64,000 bases of DNA from Gemmatimonadaceae bacterium (GTDB lineage: Bacteria > Gemmatimonadota > Gemmatimonadetes > Gemmatimonadales > Gemmatimonadaceae): the NCBI GenBank assembly GCA_036496605.1, contig DASXKV010000054.1, positions 186,001 through 250,000 of the forward strand. Reading direction: 5' to 3'. A program made the position numbers and the translations under genes. The notes beneath the pieces are model-generated. The model searched no databases and was not told the origin of the DNA. It saw only the letters and a program-made list of their open reading frames with translations. Shown here one piece after another: positions 9,081-18,700 of the stretch (positions within the stretch are counted from its first letter, which is position 1; every line of letters begins with the position of its first letter).

Positions 9081-9575
9081 GTAGCGATCGCTACCAAATC
9101 GTGAGGCGTCCGCGACAAAATGCAGGGCGACCGGAACACTTCGTTAGGCGACGCGCGCAAAACTGAAGGCGACGTCGGCTCAGAGCGAGTGCACCGCGGC
9201 AATGTGTGACACGACCGCGGCCATGCAGGACTCGACCGCGGCAATGTATGACACGACCGCGACAATGTTGGTAGTCACCCTGATTGTTTTTGCAGGCGGC
9301 GGCCGCAGTTCACGACACGACCGTGACTGCACACGAGACGACCGTGACTGCACAGGACACGACCGTGGCTTCGCATGACACGACCGTGGCTTCGCATGAC
9401 ACGACCGCGGCTTCCTTCGACATGACCCTGACTTCACGCGACAGGACCGCGGCTTCCCACGACACGACCGTGGTTTCCCTCGACACGACCGTGGTTTCCC
9501 TCGACACGACCGTGACTTCACCCGGCACGACCGTGACTTCACCCGGCACGACCGCGACTTCACTAGACGCGACCG
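9003..9575. repeat. Phased 21-bp tandem repeat array, core GACCG
   Basis: The pentamer GACCG or a one-base variant recurs at 9003, 9024, 9045, then (same phase) 9129, 9150, 9171, 9192, 9213, 9234, 9255. After a 1-bp shift it recurs at 9319, 9340, 9361, 9382, 9403, 9424, 9445, 9466, 9487, 9508, 9529, 9550 and 9571. Left units resemble gcgaccggtccaacttcgaag; right units resemble gacacgaccgtggcttcgca. Because 21 is a multiple of 3, stop codons are avoided in several frames, producing long spurious reading frames on both strands. In the left part the units encode heptapeptides of the DRxN type, later interrupted by stops. Confidence 0.9.
9081..9094. repeat. 14-bp perfect palindrome gtagcgatcgctac
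   Basis: gtagcgatcgctac is identical to its reverse complement and sits immediately after the TAG that ends the sigma-like remnant, inside the gap of the 21-bp array. It contains the GCGATCGC octamer. No function can be assigned. Confidence 0.4.
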
Positions 9576-9892
9576 CGATTCGCGGGCGCACGAAGCCCGA
9601 CGCGTCTGCCCGATCAGCGCACGAAGATCGCGCGCCGTCTATTATTCTTCGCAAACAGCCTTCTGTCGCCGAGAGCCCTTTGACCGAGAAGTCCCCTGGG
9701 GCCCCCGAAACGCCTCGGCTCGGTCCCCCTACCGACCAATTAGGCACAGGGCTGGACCTTGGGGGTACATTTTACTGTTGACCTGTCCGGCCCCAGAGCT
9801 TATGCTCGCGTTCGGTGACCTTGCCACGTAGTTGGCCGTCAGGTTCACATCGATAGTTCTGCAGCACCTTTTTTACTTCAGTCAGTTCAGTT
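9576..9892. other. 317-bp region without a confident gene
   Basis: This is the end of the repeat array followed by unique, lower-GC sequence. On the minus strand, 9772-9900 reads as about 40 codons ending in TAA (KKVLQNYRCEPDGQLRGK, then TEREHKLWGRTGQQ). This looks protein-like and may be the end of a lost gene or mobile element, but I do not recognise it. Confidence 0.35.
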
Positions 9893-10432
9893 TTGTCTCG
9901 AAATTTTCACGACTCGCCCTATAGCGACGAAGGGCCCCAGCAGCGCTCCCTCCCGAGCAGTCCGTCGCACCATCAACATCGCAGCACCTGGTCGCCAGAC
10001 GAAGACCATCCGCGCTCGCAGCGCGGGCGCCGGAGACGCGGGAAGCAAGGCGCCAAGCGCGGTGCCTCCCACCGACCGCTGCAGCTCACTTCGCATCCGA
10101 CGGGACGCCTGGCGTACGCCGAAACTCGGCGGTGGCTCCTTCAGCAGCACGGACCGGTTTGCGCGTACTGCGGTGAGCGCTTCGCGCCGACAACGATGAC
10201 CCTCGACCACGTAGCTCCGCGGCGCGGTCAGACCGCCTACGATCGGCGCGACAATCTCGTCCTCGCGTGCAAGACCTGCAACGCGGCCAAGCGAGATCTC
10301 GCGCCGATCGCGTTTCTGCTCGCGCGCCGCAGCCGCGCGACCCATCTGCTTCGCTATGGCGCGCATCTGAGCCCGATGCTCATCGAGCTCGCGAGCCAGT
10401 TGGCGCCCGAGGAATCGCCCTACCGCGACTGA
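9893..10432 (+). CDS. HNH endonuclease
   Basis: The frame gives up to 179 aa from a TTG; the true start is uncertain and no good ribosome site is visible. The N-terminal 70 residues are basic and disordered (RGRRRRGKQGAKRG). The C-terminal domain is a canonical zinc-ribbon HNH: CAYCGERF, TLDHVAPRRGQ, DNLVLACKTCNAAKRDL. Both CxxC pairs and the DH metal/catalytic residues are present. Such nucleases occur in restriction systems, mobile introns and repair. It lies just right of the repeat array and gene fragments, and its stop faces a convergent gene across a 20-bp-stem hairpin. Its partner and target are unknown. Confidence 0.85.
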   Translation: MSRNFHDSPYSDEGPQQRSLPSSPSHHQHRSTWSPDEDHPRSQRGRRRRGKQGAKRGASHRPLQLTSHPTGRLAYAETRRWLLQQHGPVCAYCGERFAPTTMTLDHVAPRRGQTAYDRRDNLVLACKTCNAAKRDLAPIAFLLARRSRATHLLRYGAHLSPMLIELASQLAPEESPYRD

Positions 10433-10469
10433 CGCGCAGAGTAAAGGGTTGCGCGTAGAGGGTAGCAGC

Positions 10470-10511
10470 TAAAGGAAAGCCCGTGGGCGGTCGCCCACGG
10501 GCTTTCCTTTA
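10470..10511. terminator. 20-bp perfect inverted repeat, bidirectional terminator
   Basis: taaaggaaagcccgtgggcg and its exact complement are separated by 2 nt (gt). The A-rich left and T-rich right flanks suit termination from both sides. It lies between the HNH gene (stop 10432) and the leftward lipoprotein gene (stop 10534). The flanks gtagagggtag and ctaccctc pair again, extending the structure to roughly 10456-10537. Confidence 0.8.
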
Positions 10512-10533
10512 ACTACCGCCTACCCTCAGCGCT

Positions 10534-11997
10534 CTACGGCTTTTTCTTGTCTTTGTCCGTCGAGTCGCTCGCGGCCTTCTTGCCTTTGTCGTCCTGCTTC
10601 TGAGACGGCGGCGGGTTCACCTTCTTCATGATCGCGTCGAGCCGAGAGTTCTTCGGTGCGTCGTTATGCTGCGGCTTGGCGTCGTTGGCGTTCTTGCCGT
10701 TCTTGCCGTTGTTGCCGCTATTGCCGTTATTGCCATTGCCGGCGTTCCCGTTGCCGTTCCCACGCCCATTGTTGCCGGGCTGGTTTTGCGGCTGGCCCTG
10801 TTGCTGCGGCTGCGGATTTGACTGCGACGGCGACGACGGATTACTTGTGGCAGGCGGCTGGGTGGAAGGCTGCTGACTGCGCCCGCCGTTCCCATATCCA
10901 TTGCCATTGCCACGCGGATCGGCATTGCGCGGATCGCCGTGGGCCCGACGGCCGTTGTCCTGGTGGTCCTTGCCCTGGCTGCCCGTGTCCTGCGGCTGCG
11001 TCTGCGGCGGCTGGCTCTGCGGCGGAGTCTGGGCCGGGGGCGACGGTATCTGCGGCGGCTGGTTCTGGGGCGGCTGATTCTGCGGCGGGGTTTGCGGCTG
11101 ATTGGTTGCCGGCGTCTGCGGGTTGTTCGGCTGCGAGCGCGGGTAGGTGGGCGGGACGTTGCGTGGCGGTGGGTTATGGGGCTCGCCCTGCTGGTGACCG
11201 ACGTCCGTCGCCGCAGGGACGCGGAAGACGGGCGTTCGCGCCGAGGGATCCATCCGCCGCGGCACGCGATGTCCAGTCGATCCGAATACCGAGTCCGGCG
11301 CTTCCGTTACCGGCGGGCGGCCACGCGCCACTGTGCGCGGTGGGCACCACACGTGATTGGCGAGATCCTCGCGCACCTCGAAGTAGTTGCCACCCGGGCA
11401 ATACACCCTGGCAAATCGGATCGTGACGGTAACGCGAGCTGGCGCCATCGAAACCGAGAACATGTCCTCGCCCCACCACTCGTCCGGCTGGGCGCGGACG
11501 AACTCACGCGAGATCGCGCGTACCGTTACGTTGGCAGTCGACGCGAAGAAGGTCGATCCGAGTCGTCGCTCGAGGCCACCGCGCTCGTAATCAGAATCTT
11601 CGAAACGGAGCGGCGTGTCCGACGCGACCGCGTAGATGTACCGCGTGTCGTACGACGCGAATCGCCGATCGCGGGAGTCGTAGCGCATCGTCCAGTAGAC
11701 GTCGACCCAGGTGAGACCGGTCAGCTCGACGTCGCGTGGGTGCGTCGGCTCCGGGTACACGAGCGAGACGCCACGTCCCGGCACGATCTCGAAGACCGCG
11801 GCGTAAGCGGGGCGACTCGTCTGAATCAGGACTCGTCCATCTTCTGCGCGAACGATGCTGACCTCGAGCGGCGACACACGCGGCGGCACGGGCACACGCT
11901 CCGGCGCGGGAGTGGGCCTCGACTGGACGACATAGGTCGGCCCGCAAGCAGCAGCGCCGACGAGAGTGAGGGAAAGAAGTTGCAGGGAGAAGCGCAT
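10534..11997 (-). CDS. Lipoprotein with N-terminal DUF4384-like domain and low-complexity Pro/Gln/Asn-Gly tail
   Basis: I start at ATG 11997 (487 aa) because it gives a lipoprotein signal, MRFSLQLLSLTLVGAAAC; the frame extends 15 codons further. Residues about 40-230 form a beta-rich domain (SIVRAEDGRVLIQTSRPAY, VFEIVPGRGVSLVYPEP) like domains that format envelope-stress or adhesion outputs; the family name is tentative. From about 270 the chain is disordered: proline/glutamine repeats (QPPQNQPPQIP, PPQTQPQ), then GNGNGNAGNGNNGNSGNNGKNGKN, and a Lys/Asp-rich end. It is probably anchored in the outer membrane with an extended tail. Function is unknown. The tail is encoded by near-tandem gcc/gtt triplet repeats that can vary in length. 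Confidence 0.75.
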   Translation of the reverse strand: MRFSLQLLSLTLVGAAACGPTYVVQSRPTPAPERVPVPPRVSPLEVSIVRAEDGRVLIQTSRPAYAAVFEIVPGRGVSLVYPEPTHPRDVELTGLTWVDVYWTMRYDSRDRRFASYDTRYIYAVASDTPLRFEDSDYERGGLERRLGSTFFASTANVTVRAISREFVRAQPDEWWGEDMFSVSMAPARVTVTIRFARVYCPGGNYFEVREDLANHVWCPPRTVARGRPPVTEAPDSVFGSTGHRVPRRMDPSARTPVFRVPAATDVGHQQGEPHNPPPRNVPPTYPRSQPNNPQTPATNQPQTPPQNQPPQNQPPQIPSPPAQTPPQSQPPQTQPQDTGSQGKDHQDNGRRAHGDPRNADPRGNGNGYGNGGRSQQPSTQPPATSNPSSPSQSNPQPQQQGQPQNQPGNNGRGNGNGNAGNGNNGNSGNNGKNGKNANDAKPQHNDAPKNSRLDAIMKKVNPPPSQKQDDKGKKAASDSTDKDKKKP

Positions 11998-12061
11998 GGG
12001 AGCGTCCGGTGGGGGGAGAGATGTACTTATAAGGACGCTCAAGGATCTCGTTGGGCACCCG

Positions 12062-12180
12062 TGGGCGGGGGGCGGCGGGTCGAGGGTAGAGGGGTAGACG
12101 TAGCTGTCGCGCCTTACGCTCTACCCTCAACCCTCAACCCTCTACCTCTACCCACCCTCTACCCTCTAGCCGGCAACCCT
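12062..12180. repeat. Word-hairpin with iterated CTCTACCCTCAACC
   Basis: The left side has gggtcgagggtagaggggtag. The right side has repeated ctctaccctcaaccctcaac and ctctacccaccctctaccctctag words. Long imperfect pairing is possible. It fills the space between the cytochrome peroxidase stop (12181) and the lipoprotein gene, so it probably ends the peroxidase transcript. Confidence 0.55.
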
Positions 12181-13557
12181 CTACGGTACTGGCAGTCCGC
12201 TCGGTACGGACGCCGGAATGAGTCCGGCGAGACTGCGCGCCGCCGGGTCGGTGAGTGACTCGAGGAACGCCACGAGCTGATTCAGCTCGACGTCGCTCAA
12301 GCCTAACGGCGCACGCAGCTGCGGCGAGGCGGAGGTGAGGATCGCCGTGATCGTTGCGTCGTCACCGTGGTACTGCGCACGGAAGCGTGGGTCGAGCTGT
12401 GACACGTCATACGTGTGCAGCGCTTGCTCGGCGTTGTTGTAATGTCGGACGACGGCGTCGAGCGTCGCGAACGCACCGTCGTGCATGTATGGCGGCGTGA
12501 GCTCGACGTTGCGGAGCGCGGGCACTCGGAAAAGGAACCGATTCGTCTGTGCGGGGAACTGCGGATCCTGACCGAGGTCGAGTGGCGCGTCCTTTCCGAC
12601 ACCTGGGCCGAGCTGCGGTACTGCTGCGGCCGCGAAGGTCTGGCCGCCGAGGAGCGGACCGAAGTGACAGGTCGAGCAGCGGGCCTTCCCGAAGAAGAGC
12701 AACGCGCCATGCTTCGCATCGGTCGTGAGCCCGTCATCGTCGCGCGCGAGGTAGCGATCGAAGGGGGAGTTCGTGAAGGTGAATGCCGCCGTCTCGAACG
12801 CCGCGATCGCGTCCGCCGCATGCTGGAAACCTAACGACGATGCCGATACACCCGGGAATGCGGCGTTGAACTTGGCAACGTACCCGTTGATCGCGAGCAC
12901 GCGCTGCATCACTCCCGTCCAGATTCCCGCGAAGTCCGCGCTGTCGTATGCCGCGAGCTCGTTCGCATTCCCGGCTGCGTCGCGGTCGCCGATCTCACCG
13001 CGCATCTCGTTCCGGTTCGTCACGGGGAACATCGCCTGCGCGGCGAGCACGCTCGTTAGGCCCGCGGGCAATGCTGCACCCGCGGGCGTCTTGAACACAG
13101 CGTTCTGGATTCCGCCGAGGTCGGACACTCGCCCGTCCCAGAAGAGATAGAAGGCGCCCAGACCGGTGTTGAGCAGCGTCGGCGCGTTCCGCGGCGTGAA
13201 TTGCCGCCCCGCGCCGAGTTGGCGCGTCACACCGCTCCCGGTGCCGCCCGTGCCAATCGAGAGCGAGAGGACGTCGGCGGTGTGGTTGAGCGGACTGTGG
13301 CACGTTGCGCAGGCGACGTCGCGGTTGCCGCTCAGCACCTTGTCGAAGAAGAGCGATTTTCCGAGGTCGACGAGCGCGGGATCCGGCGCATTCACGGCGC
13401 CGATTGGTACCGCGCCCCATTGCTGGAGCGTTCCCCGCAGCTGAGCATCGAGGGTTGGCGTGGGCGGCGGCGAAGCCACACCAGTTCGGCTCGATTCGCC
13501 CCCGCACGCGGCGACTGCACACAGGAGCAGGCCAGCGATTGAGTATTTGCGCATCAT
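12181..13557 (-). CDS. Di-haem cytochrome c peroxidase (MauG/CcpA-type) lipoprotein
   Basis: The protein has 458 aa from ATG 13557. The signal ends in a lipobox-like VAAC (Cys18). Two haem-binding motifs are present, CATCH (83-87) and CSTCH (294-298), with PALRNVELTPPYMHDG typical of bacterial di-haem peroxidases and a late PYMHDGAF distal-site segment. It probably reduces peroxide or oxidises a protein partner in the periplasm. Its ATG overlaps the stop of the upstream membrane protein in ATGA (13554-13557), so the two are translationally coupled and likely act together. The open frame extends far upstream of 13557, but that part overlaps the neighbour. Confidence 0.9.
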   Translation of the reverse strand: MMRKYSIAGLLLCAVAACGGESSRTGVASPPPTPTLDAQLRGTLQQWGAVPIGAVNAPDPALVDLGKSLFFDKVLSGNRDVACATCHSPLNHTADVLSLSIGTGGTGSGVTRQLGAGRQFTPRNAPTLLNTGLGAFYLFWDGRVSDLGGIQNAVFKTPAGAALPAGLTSVLAAQAMFPVTNRNEMRGEIGDRDAAGNANELAAYDSADFAGIWTGVMQRVLAINGYVAKFNAAFPGVSASSLGFQHAADAIAAFETAAFTFTNSPFDRYLARDDDGLTTDAKHGALLFFGKARCSTCHFGPLLGGQTFAAAAVPQLGPGVGKDAPLDLGQDPQFPAQTNRFLFRVPALRNVELTPPYMHDGAFATLDAVVRHYNNAEQALHTYDVSQLDPRFRAQYHGDDATITAILTSASPQLRAPLGLSDVELNQLVAFLESLTDPAARSLAGLIPASVPSGLPVP

Positions 13558-15107
13558 GGGAGCGGCACCGAGATCGAGAGTTGGTGGGTGGTGACGCTCA
13601 CCGGCGTCAACGTCAGCGGGCCGTCCGGCGCCGCGAGAATGCTCGGCGACCCGAGTGCACCCGCCGCGGCGACGTCGGGAACCGCACCAAACTGGTTGTC
13701 CGGGATTCCGGGCCGACCCGTGCCGTGCGTCGTGCTGCCGACATAGCGAAAATCGACGCCGCCGAAGCGCATGCTCACACCCCACGTCGGCGACCACTCG
13801 ACCCACTGCTCGTACTGCTGTTGCGATGTGAGCTCGACGTGATCCTGCTGATGCAGCCAGTAATGAATCGCGTGGGCGCTGATGCCGAACTGGACGCGTA
13901 GCGGGAACTGCGCTCCCTGGATCGGGATGTCCTGCCGGAAGCCGAGTCGCGCCACAATGTTCGAGAATGTGAAATGGTTCTCGGTGGTGCGGCCTCCGGC
14001 CGGTATCAGCGAGCCGCCCGCCGTCTGAGTCTCGACCGGCGCTTCGCCCCACGTGTGTGTGAGGATCGGCTCGTAGATGAGATCGAGACCGAAGGTCGAG
14101 GGGCCGGTCTGCTGCGCGACGCCGACGCCGAAATTGTACGCCGCCGAATGACCAGGATCCCACGGCACGGGACGCACGAGGTCCAGGATCTGATAGTCAG
14201 GCAGTTTGGGGTGCGTGAGCAGATTGCCTGTCATCACGGCGCCGACGCGCCAACCGGAATCTCCAACCGGTCGTTGCCAGGCGAGGTGCACGCCCCAGGT
14301 GTTCGTGTGATCGAGGTTGCGCTCGAGCCGAGGCCGCAGGCTGATGCCGCGGAGGTTCGGATCGTAGAACGACTCCGCGAAGGTCACGTCGTGGGTCATC
14401 GCGAGCCGGTCGTGGAGGATCAGCGCTTCGAGCGACGAACCGTTCTGCCAATCACGGACGACGCCAAAACGAGCGTCGAGATCGCCGCCGTACTGGGTGA
14501 CGCTCTGGCTTCCAGCGTACAGTTGGTCGACGCCGTCGATGCGATGGAGGTCGGCGTAGAGCAGACTGCCGGCGAAGGAGAATCCATTCGCGACGCGGCG
14601 ACCGAGTGTTGCGAACGCATAACGATTGTACTTGTTGTTGAGCTGGTCAGGCGGCGGCAGCGGCGCCGCTGCGCCGAGGGTGTTGGCGCTCGCGAACACG
14701 GGCGTTGGGACCGCACTGGAGATTCGGCTGGGATTCAGTTCCTGCATCGCGACCACGGCGCCGCCGAACAGATCGCCCTTCGACATGAGCCCCCCGACCG
14801 GAATCGTCTGGCCCCCGCCGCTCGCTCGCGAGATGGAGTAGAAGGTCGGCGCACCGAAAAACTGCATCGCTCCCGACCGAAGGCGGCCTCCCTTCGCCGG
14901 ATTGACGAACGGATCGAGGAGCGAGTCGGCTAGCGCCACCGACACGCCGCCCATCGCCTCGTTCGCCGACGGAAAGAAGTTGAATTGATCGCCGGTGGCG
15001 ATGGGGATGGTCTTGATGGGGATCAGCTGCGCAGCGGCCGGTGTGGCCATGAGACTGAAGGCGCAGAGCGTGGAGCGTAGTACGCGCAGCGAAGTCGGGA
15101 CGGGCAT
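13554..15107 (-). CDS. Outer-membrane channel/transport-like beta-barrel protein
   Basis: The likely product is 517 aa from ATG 15107 with a signal peptide ending TPAAAQ. The frame runs open to 15347, but residues before this ATG look non-coding. After the signal the protein begins DQFNFFPSANEAMGGVSVAL and DSLLDPFVNPAKGG, a pattern seen in FadL/OmpP1-like and PorV-like proteins. It then alternates aromatic beta-strands (FSFAGSLLYADLHRIDG, WGVHLAWQRPVGDSGW) and ends in a strand (THQLSISVPLP). It is the first gene of a coupled pair with the cytochrome peroxidase. Transport of a substrate for that enzyme is an inference. Confidence 0.7.
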   Translation of the reverse strand: MPVPTSLRVLRSTLCAFSLMATPAAAQLIPIKTIPIATGDQFNFFPSANEAMGGVSVALADSLLDPFVNPAKGGRLRSGAMQFFGAPTFYSISRASGGGQTIPVGGLMSKGDLFGGAVVAMQELNPSRISSAVPTPVFASANTLGAAAPLPPPDQLNNKYNRYAFATLGRRVANGFSFAGSLLYADLHRIDGVDQLYAGSQSVTQYGGDLDARFGVVRDWQNGSSLEALILHDRLAMTHDVTFAESFYDPNLRGISLRPRLERNLDHTNTWGVHLAWQRPVGDSGWRVGAVMTGNLLTHPKLPDYQILDLVRPVPWDPGHSAAYNFGVGVAQQTGPSTFGLDLIYEPILTHTWGEAPVETQTAGGSLIPAGGRTTENHFTFSNIVARLGFRQDIPIQGAQFPLRVQFGISAHAIHYWLHQQDHVELTSQQQYEQWVEWSPTWGVSMRFGGVDFRYVGSTTHGTGRPGIPDNQFGAVPDVAAAGALGSPSILAAPDGPLTLTPVSVTTHQLSISVPLP

Positions 15108-15249
15108 GATCGCGCTCGGGGTGGCTCTCGATGCGCCAAACCGTTGCTTCGCTGGCCACGTCACTCTGCGGCCGGCTTGACCCCTTGTGCTTCTACAGGG
15201 AAGGGATGCATCCTGTGCCGACGCTTCCAAAGCGAGACAGGACTCGGCA

Positions 15250-15576
15250 ATGGATAAACTCGACCTACCCCAGGGCACTCTCGATCTTCTGATCCTCAAG
15301 GCCGTGTCCCTCAAGCCCGAGCACGGCTGGGCGATCTCGGAGCGCATTCACCAGGTTTCGCGGGAGACGTTGCAGATCCCTCAGGGTTCGCTCTACCCCG
15401 CCCTGCACCGGCTCGAACGACGCGGATGGATCAAGGCGACGTGGGGCGCGTCGGAAAACAATCGGCGCGCGAAGTACTACGAGCTCACGAAGGCTGGCCG
15501 GAAGCAGCTCGAGGCCGAGACCGACGCGTGGCAGCGGCTGACGTCGGCGGTCGGTCTCGTCCTCGATATGGCCTAA
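15250..15576 (+). CDS. PadR family transcriptional regulator
   Basis: The protein has 108 aa from ATG 15250; 21 upstream codons in the frame look non-coding. It has the full PadR core: LPQGTLDLLILKAVSLKPEH, GWAISERIHQVS, QGSLYPALHRLERRGWI, and ENNRRAKYYELTKAGRKQLE. The stop codon TAA lies inside a GCCTAACG word (15571-15578). It precedes the VPS10/BNR gene by 151 bp in the same direction and diverges from the outer-membrane protein gene. This suggests it controls one or both neighbours. Unlike the 6.1-kb copy it has no permease beside it. Confidence 0.92.
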   Translation: MDKLDLPQGTLDLLILKAVSLKPEHGWAISERIHQVSRETLQIPQGSLYPALHRLERRGWIKATWGASENNRRAKYYELTKAGRKQLEAETDAWQRLTSAVGLVLDMA

Positions 15577-15727
15577 CGAGATCCGCAGCTGAGTGATCCG
15601 TTTCATCCGCGCGATCCGTGTCTCCTTGGCCTCCTCAGGGAGAAGCTCCTCGAGGGTTCTTGCGCACGGCCGCGGAGATGGAGATGATTGCGCGAAGCGG
15701 AACCTTTTCCCTATCAGTGAATCGTCC

Positions 15728-18700
15728 ATGTCGATCCGTGCGCACATCGGCCTTCTGGCCCTGACTCTCGCAGCGATTACTCCAGCCGTCGCTCAGCGCG
15801 CCCAGCCCGCGCCCATCTCCTCCTTCGATCCGCAGACCGCCTCCCAACTCCAGTGGCGCTACATCGGTCCCGTCGGAAACCGCGTCGCTTGCGTGGTCGG
15901 CGTGCCCGGCGATCCGAATGTGTATTACGCCGGCGCGGCGTCCGGCGGAATCTGGAAAACCGTTGACGCGGGCATTCACTGGTCGCCGATCTTCGATGAT
16001 CAGGACGTCTCGTCCGTCGGCGCGCTGGCTGTGGCGCCGTCAAATCCGAACATCGTCTGGGCAGGCACCGGGGAGCCATGGATTCGAAGCCACATTTCGA
16101 TCGGCGACGGCGTCTACAAGTCGATGGATGCGGGACGCACGTGGAAGAAGATGGGTCTCGATTCGACGGGACGCATCGGTCGCATCGCCATCGATCCGAA
16201 CAATCCAGATGTCGTGTTCGTCGCCGCGCAGGGATACAGCTATGGTCCGCAGGAGGAGCGCGGCATCTATCGCACGACGGATGGCGGCGCGACCTGGCAG
16301 CGTGTGCTCTTCGTCGATCGCAACACGGGCGGCATCGACGTCGTTATGCATCCGACCAATCCGCAGATCCTCTTCGCGGCGACGTGGCAGCTCGAGCTGC
16401 ACACGTGGGGCCGCGAAAGTGGCGGACCAGGCAGCGGCATCTATCAGAGTACTGATGGCGGTACGACGTGGAATCGCCTAACGGGGCACGGGCTGCCGAC
16501 GCACGAGATCGGAAAGATCGGCCTCGCCATCGCACGCTCGAATCCAAGCCGCGTGTATGCGTTGATCGAAACGGGAGACGGCAATCCGCTGCACGGGCGA
16601 CCGACGGACAACGGCGAGCTGTGGAGATCGGATGACGGTGGCGCAAACTGGCGCGTCGTGAACTACGAGCGCGACCTCGCGTGTCGTCAACCGTACTACA
16701 CGCGCACGGTCGTGTCGACCGATAATCCCGATGAGATGTACTTCCTCTGCGCGAACTTCAGCCGCTCGCTCGACGGCGGCCTAACGGCCCACACGGGTGG
16801 ACGTGGCGGCGGCGGACGCGGTGGTCGCGGCGCAGCCGCGCAAGCCCCGGGCGTACCGGGCGGCGCCGTTACCACAGCCGGACGCGGCGGCGATTCGACG
16901 GCGGTCGTGCCGCTCGCGGCGGCAGGCGGCGACAACCACGACATGTGGATCGACCCGACGAACGGGAGCCGGATGGCCGTCGCGAACGATGCTGGCGTCT
17001 CGATCTCGACGACGCGCGGACGCAGCTGGCTGCGCGTTCAGCTCCCGATCGCGCAGATCTATCACGTCACGGTCGACAATCGCGTGCCGTATTACGTCTA
17101 CGGCAACAAGCAGGATGGCCCGTCATATCGTGGGCCGAGCAATAGCAGGACGGGCAACCAGATCGCGCGGAGCGAATGGCACGGTGTGGAAGGCGGCGAG
17201 AGCGGCTGGGCAACTCCCGATCCCGTCGACTCGAACATTGTCTGGTCGACCGGCTCAGGATCGGGCGCGCGCGGCGGCATCGTCATCAGGTTCGACGAGC
17301 GCCGGCGGCAGGGACAGAACGTCGAAGTGTATCCGCTCAGCACCGGCGGGTACGCCGCGGCGGACGTGAAGTATCGCTTCGTCTGGGACCCGCCGTTCGC
17401 GATCTCGCCGCACGATCACAACAAGATCTACACCGGAAGTCAGTTCGTGCACATGACGACGGACGGCGGCCGCACCTGGCGCGTCATCAGCCCCGATCTC
17501 ACGCGCAACGACAAATCGAAGCAGGGCATCTCGGGCGGCCTAACGCCGGACGACATCGGCGTGGAGTACGGCGACGTCGTGTACGCCATCGCCGAGTCGC
17601 GCGTCACGCCGGGATTGATCTGGGTGGGGACCAACGACGGACTCGTGCAGCTCACCCGCAATGGTGGCGCGACCTGGACGAACGTCACCGCGAACATTCC
17701 AGGCATTCTCACCTGGGGCTCGGTGCGTCACATCGAGCCTTCGCGCTACGACGTCGGAACGGCGTACATCGTCGTCGACGGACACCAGGAGAACAATCGC
17801 GAACCCTGGGTCTACAAGACCAACGATTACGGCAAGACGTGGAAGCTCATTGTAAATGGCATTCCGAAAAGCCCGCTGAGCTATGCCCACATCATTCGCG
17901 AGGATCCCGTTAGGCGCGGACTCCTCTACCTCGGAACGGAGAACGCCCTGTACGTGTCCCTGGACGACGGCGACCACTGGGCGCCGCTGCAATCGGGCTT
18001 GCCGCACGCGCCGGTATATGGAATGGCAATTCAGGAGCACTTCGACGACCTCGTCATCTCGACCTATGGCCGAGGGATCTACATCCTCGACGACCTGTCG
18101 CCCCTGCAGCAGCTCACGCCGCAGATCCAGACGTCGAAGGCGTTTTTCTTCCCCGTGCGCCCGGCGTATCGCTTCACGGACGTCGCGGGCAATTACTCGA
18201 TGAACGACGACCCCACAGTAGGGAGCAATCCTACCTACGGTGCTCGCTTTAACTATTGGCTAGGCGCGCAAGCGCCGGTTCGGATAGATATCGTGGACGC
18301 AGCGGGCGCAACGATCCGGACGATTCACGACTCCTCAACTCACACCGGATTGAATCGCACGAGCTGGGATCTGCGCAACACGGTGTCGCGTGGCCCACGC
18401 ATGCGCACGAAGCCGGTCAACGACGCCGAGTTCGCGATGGCGCGCGACGGTACGCGCGACGCGGCGGGGTTCGGGACGATCGCAGTGCTCATGCCGCCGG
18501 GTCGCTATACCGCGAGGCTGACGGCGAATGGCCAGACGCTCACGCAGTCGTTCGAGGTGTTGAAAGATCCGAATCAAGCGGAAACGCTGGCAGACATCAA
18601 AGCGGCGACCGATGCCCTGCTCGCTCTCCAGAAGAATCATCGCACAGCGGCGGACATGCTCGGTACGATCGAGAACGTCCGCGCGCAGCTCGAGGCGCTC

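Noticed and set aside
9003-9575. CRISPR array
   Set aside because: Units are contiguous 21-mers with no spacers and no cas genes.
9284-9781. 165-codon frame through the 21-bp array, and antisense frames of similar length
   Set aside because: A 21-bp period removes stops in every frame; starts are TTG or absent and no domain is present.
13558-14163. N-terminal extension of the cytochrome c peroxidase to 14163
   Set aside because: That part overlaps the barrel gene; the ATG at 13557 gives a proper lipoprotein signal and an ATGA overlap.
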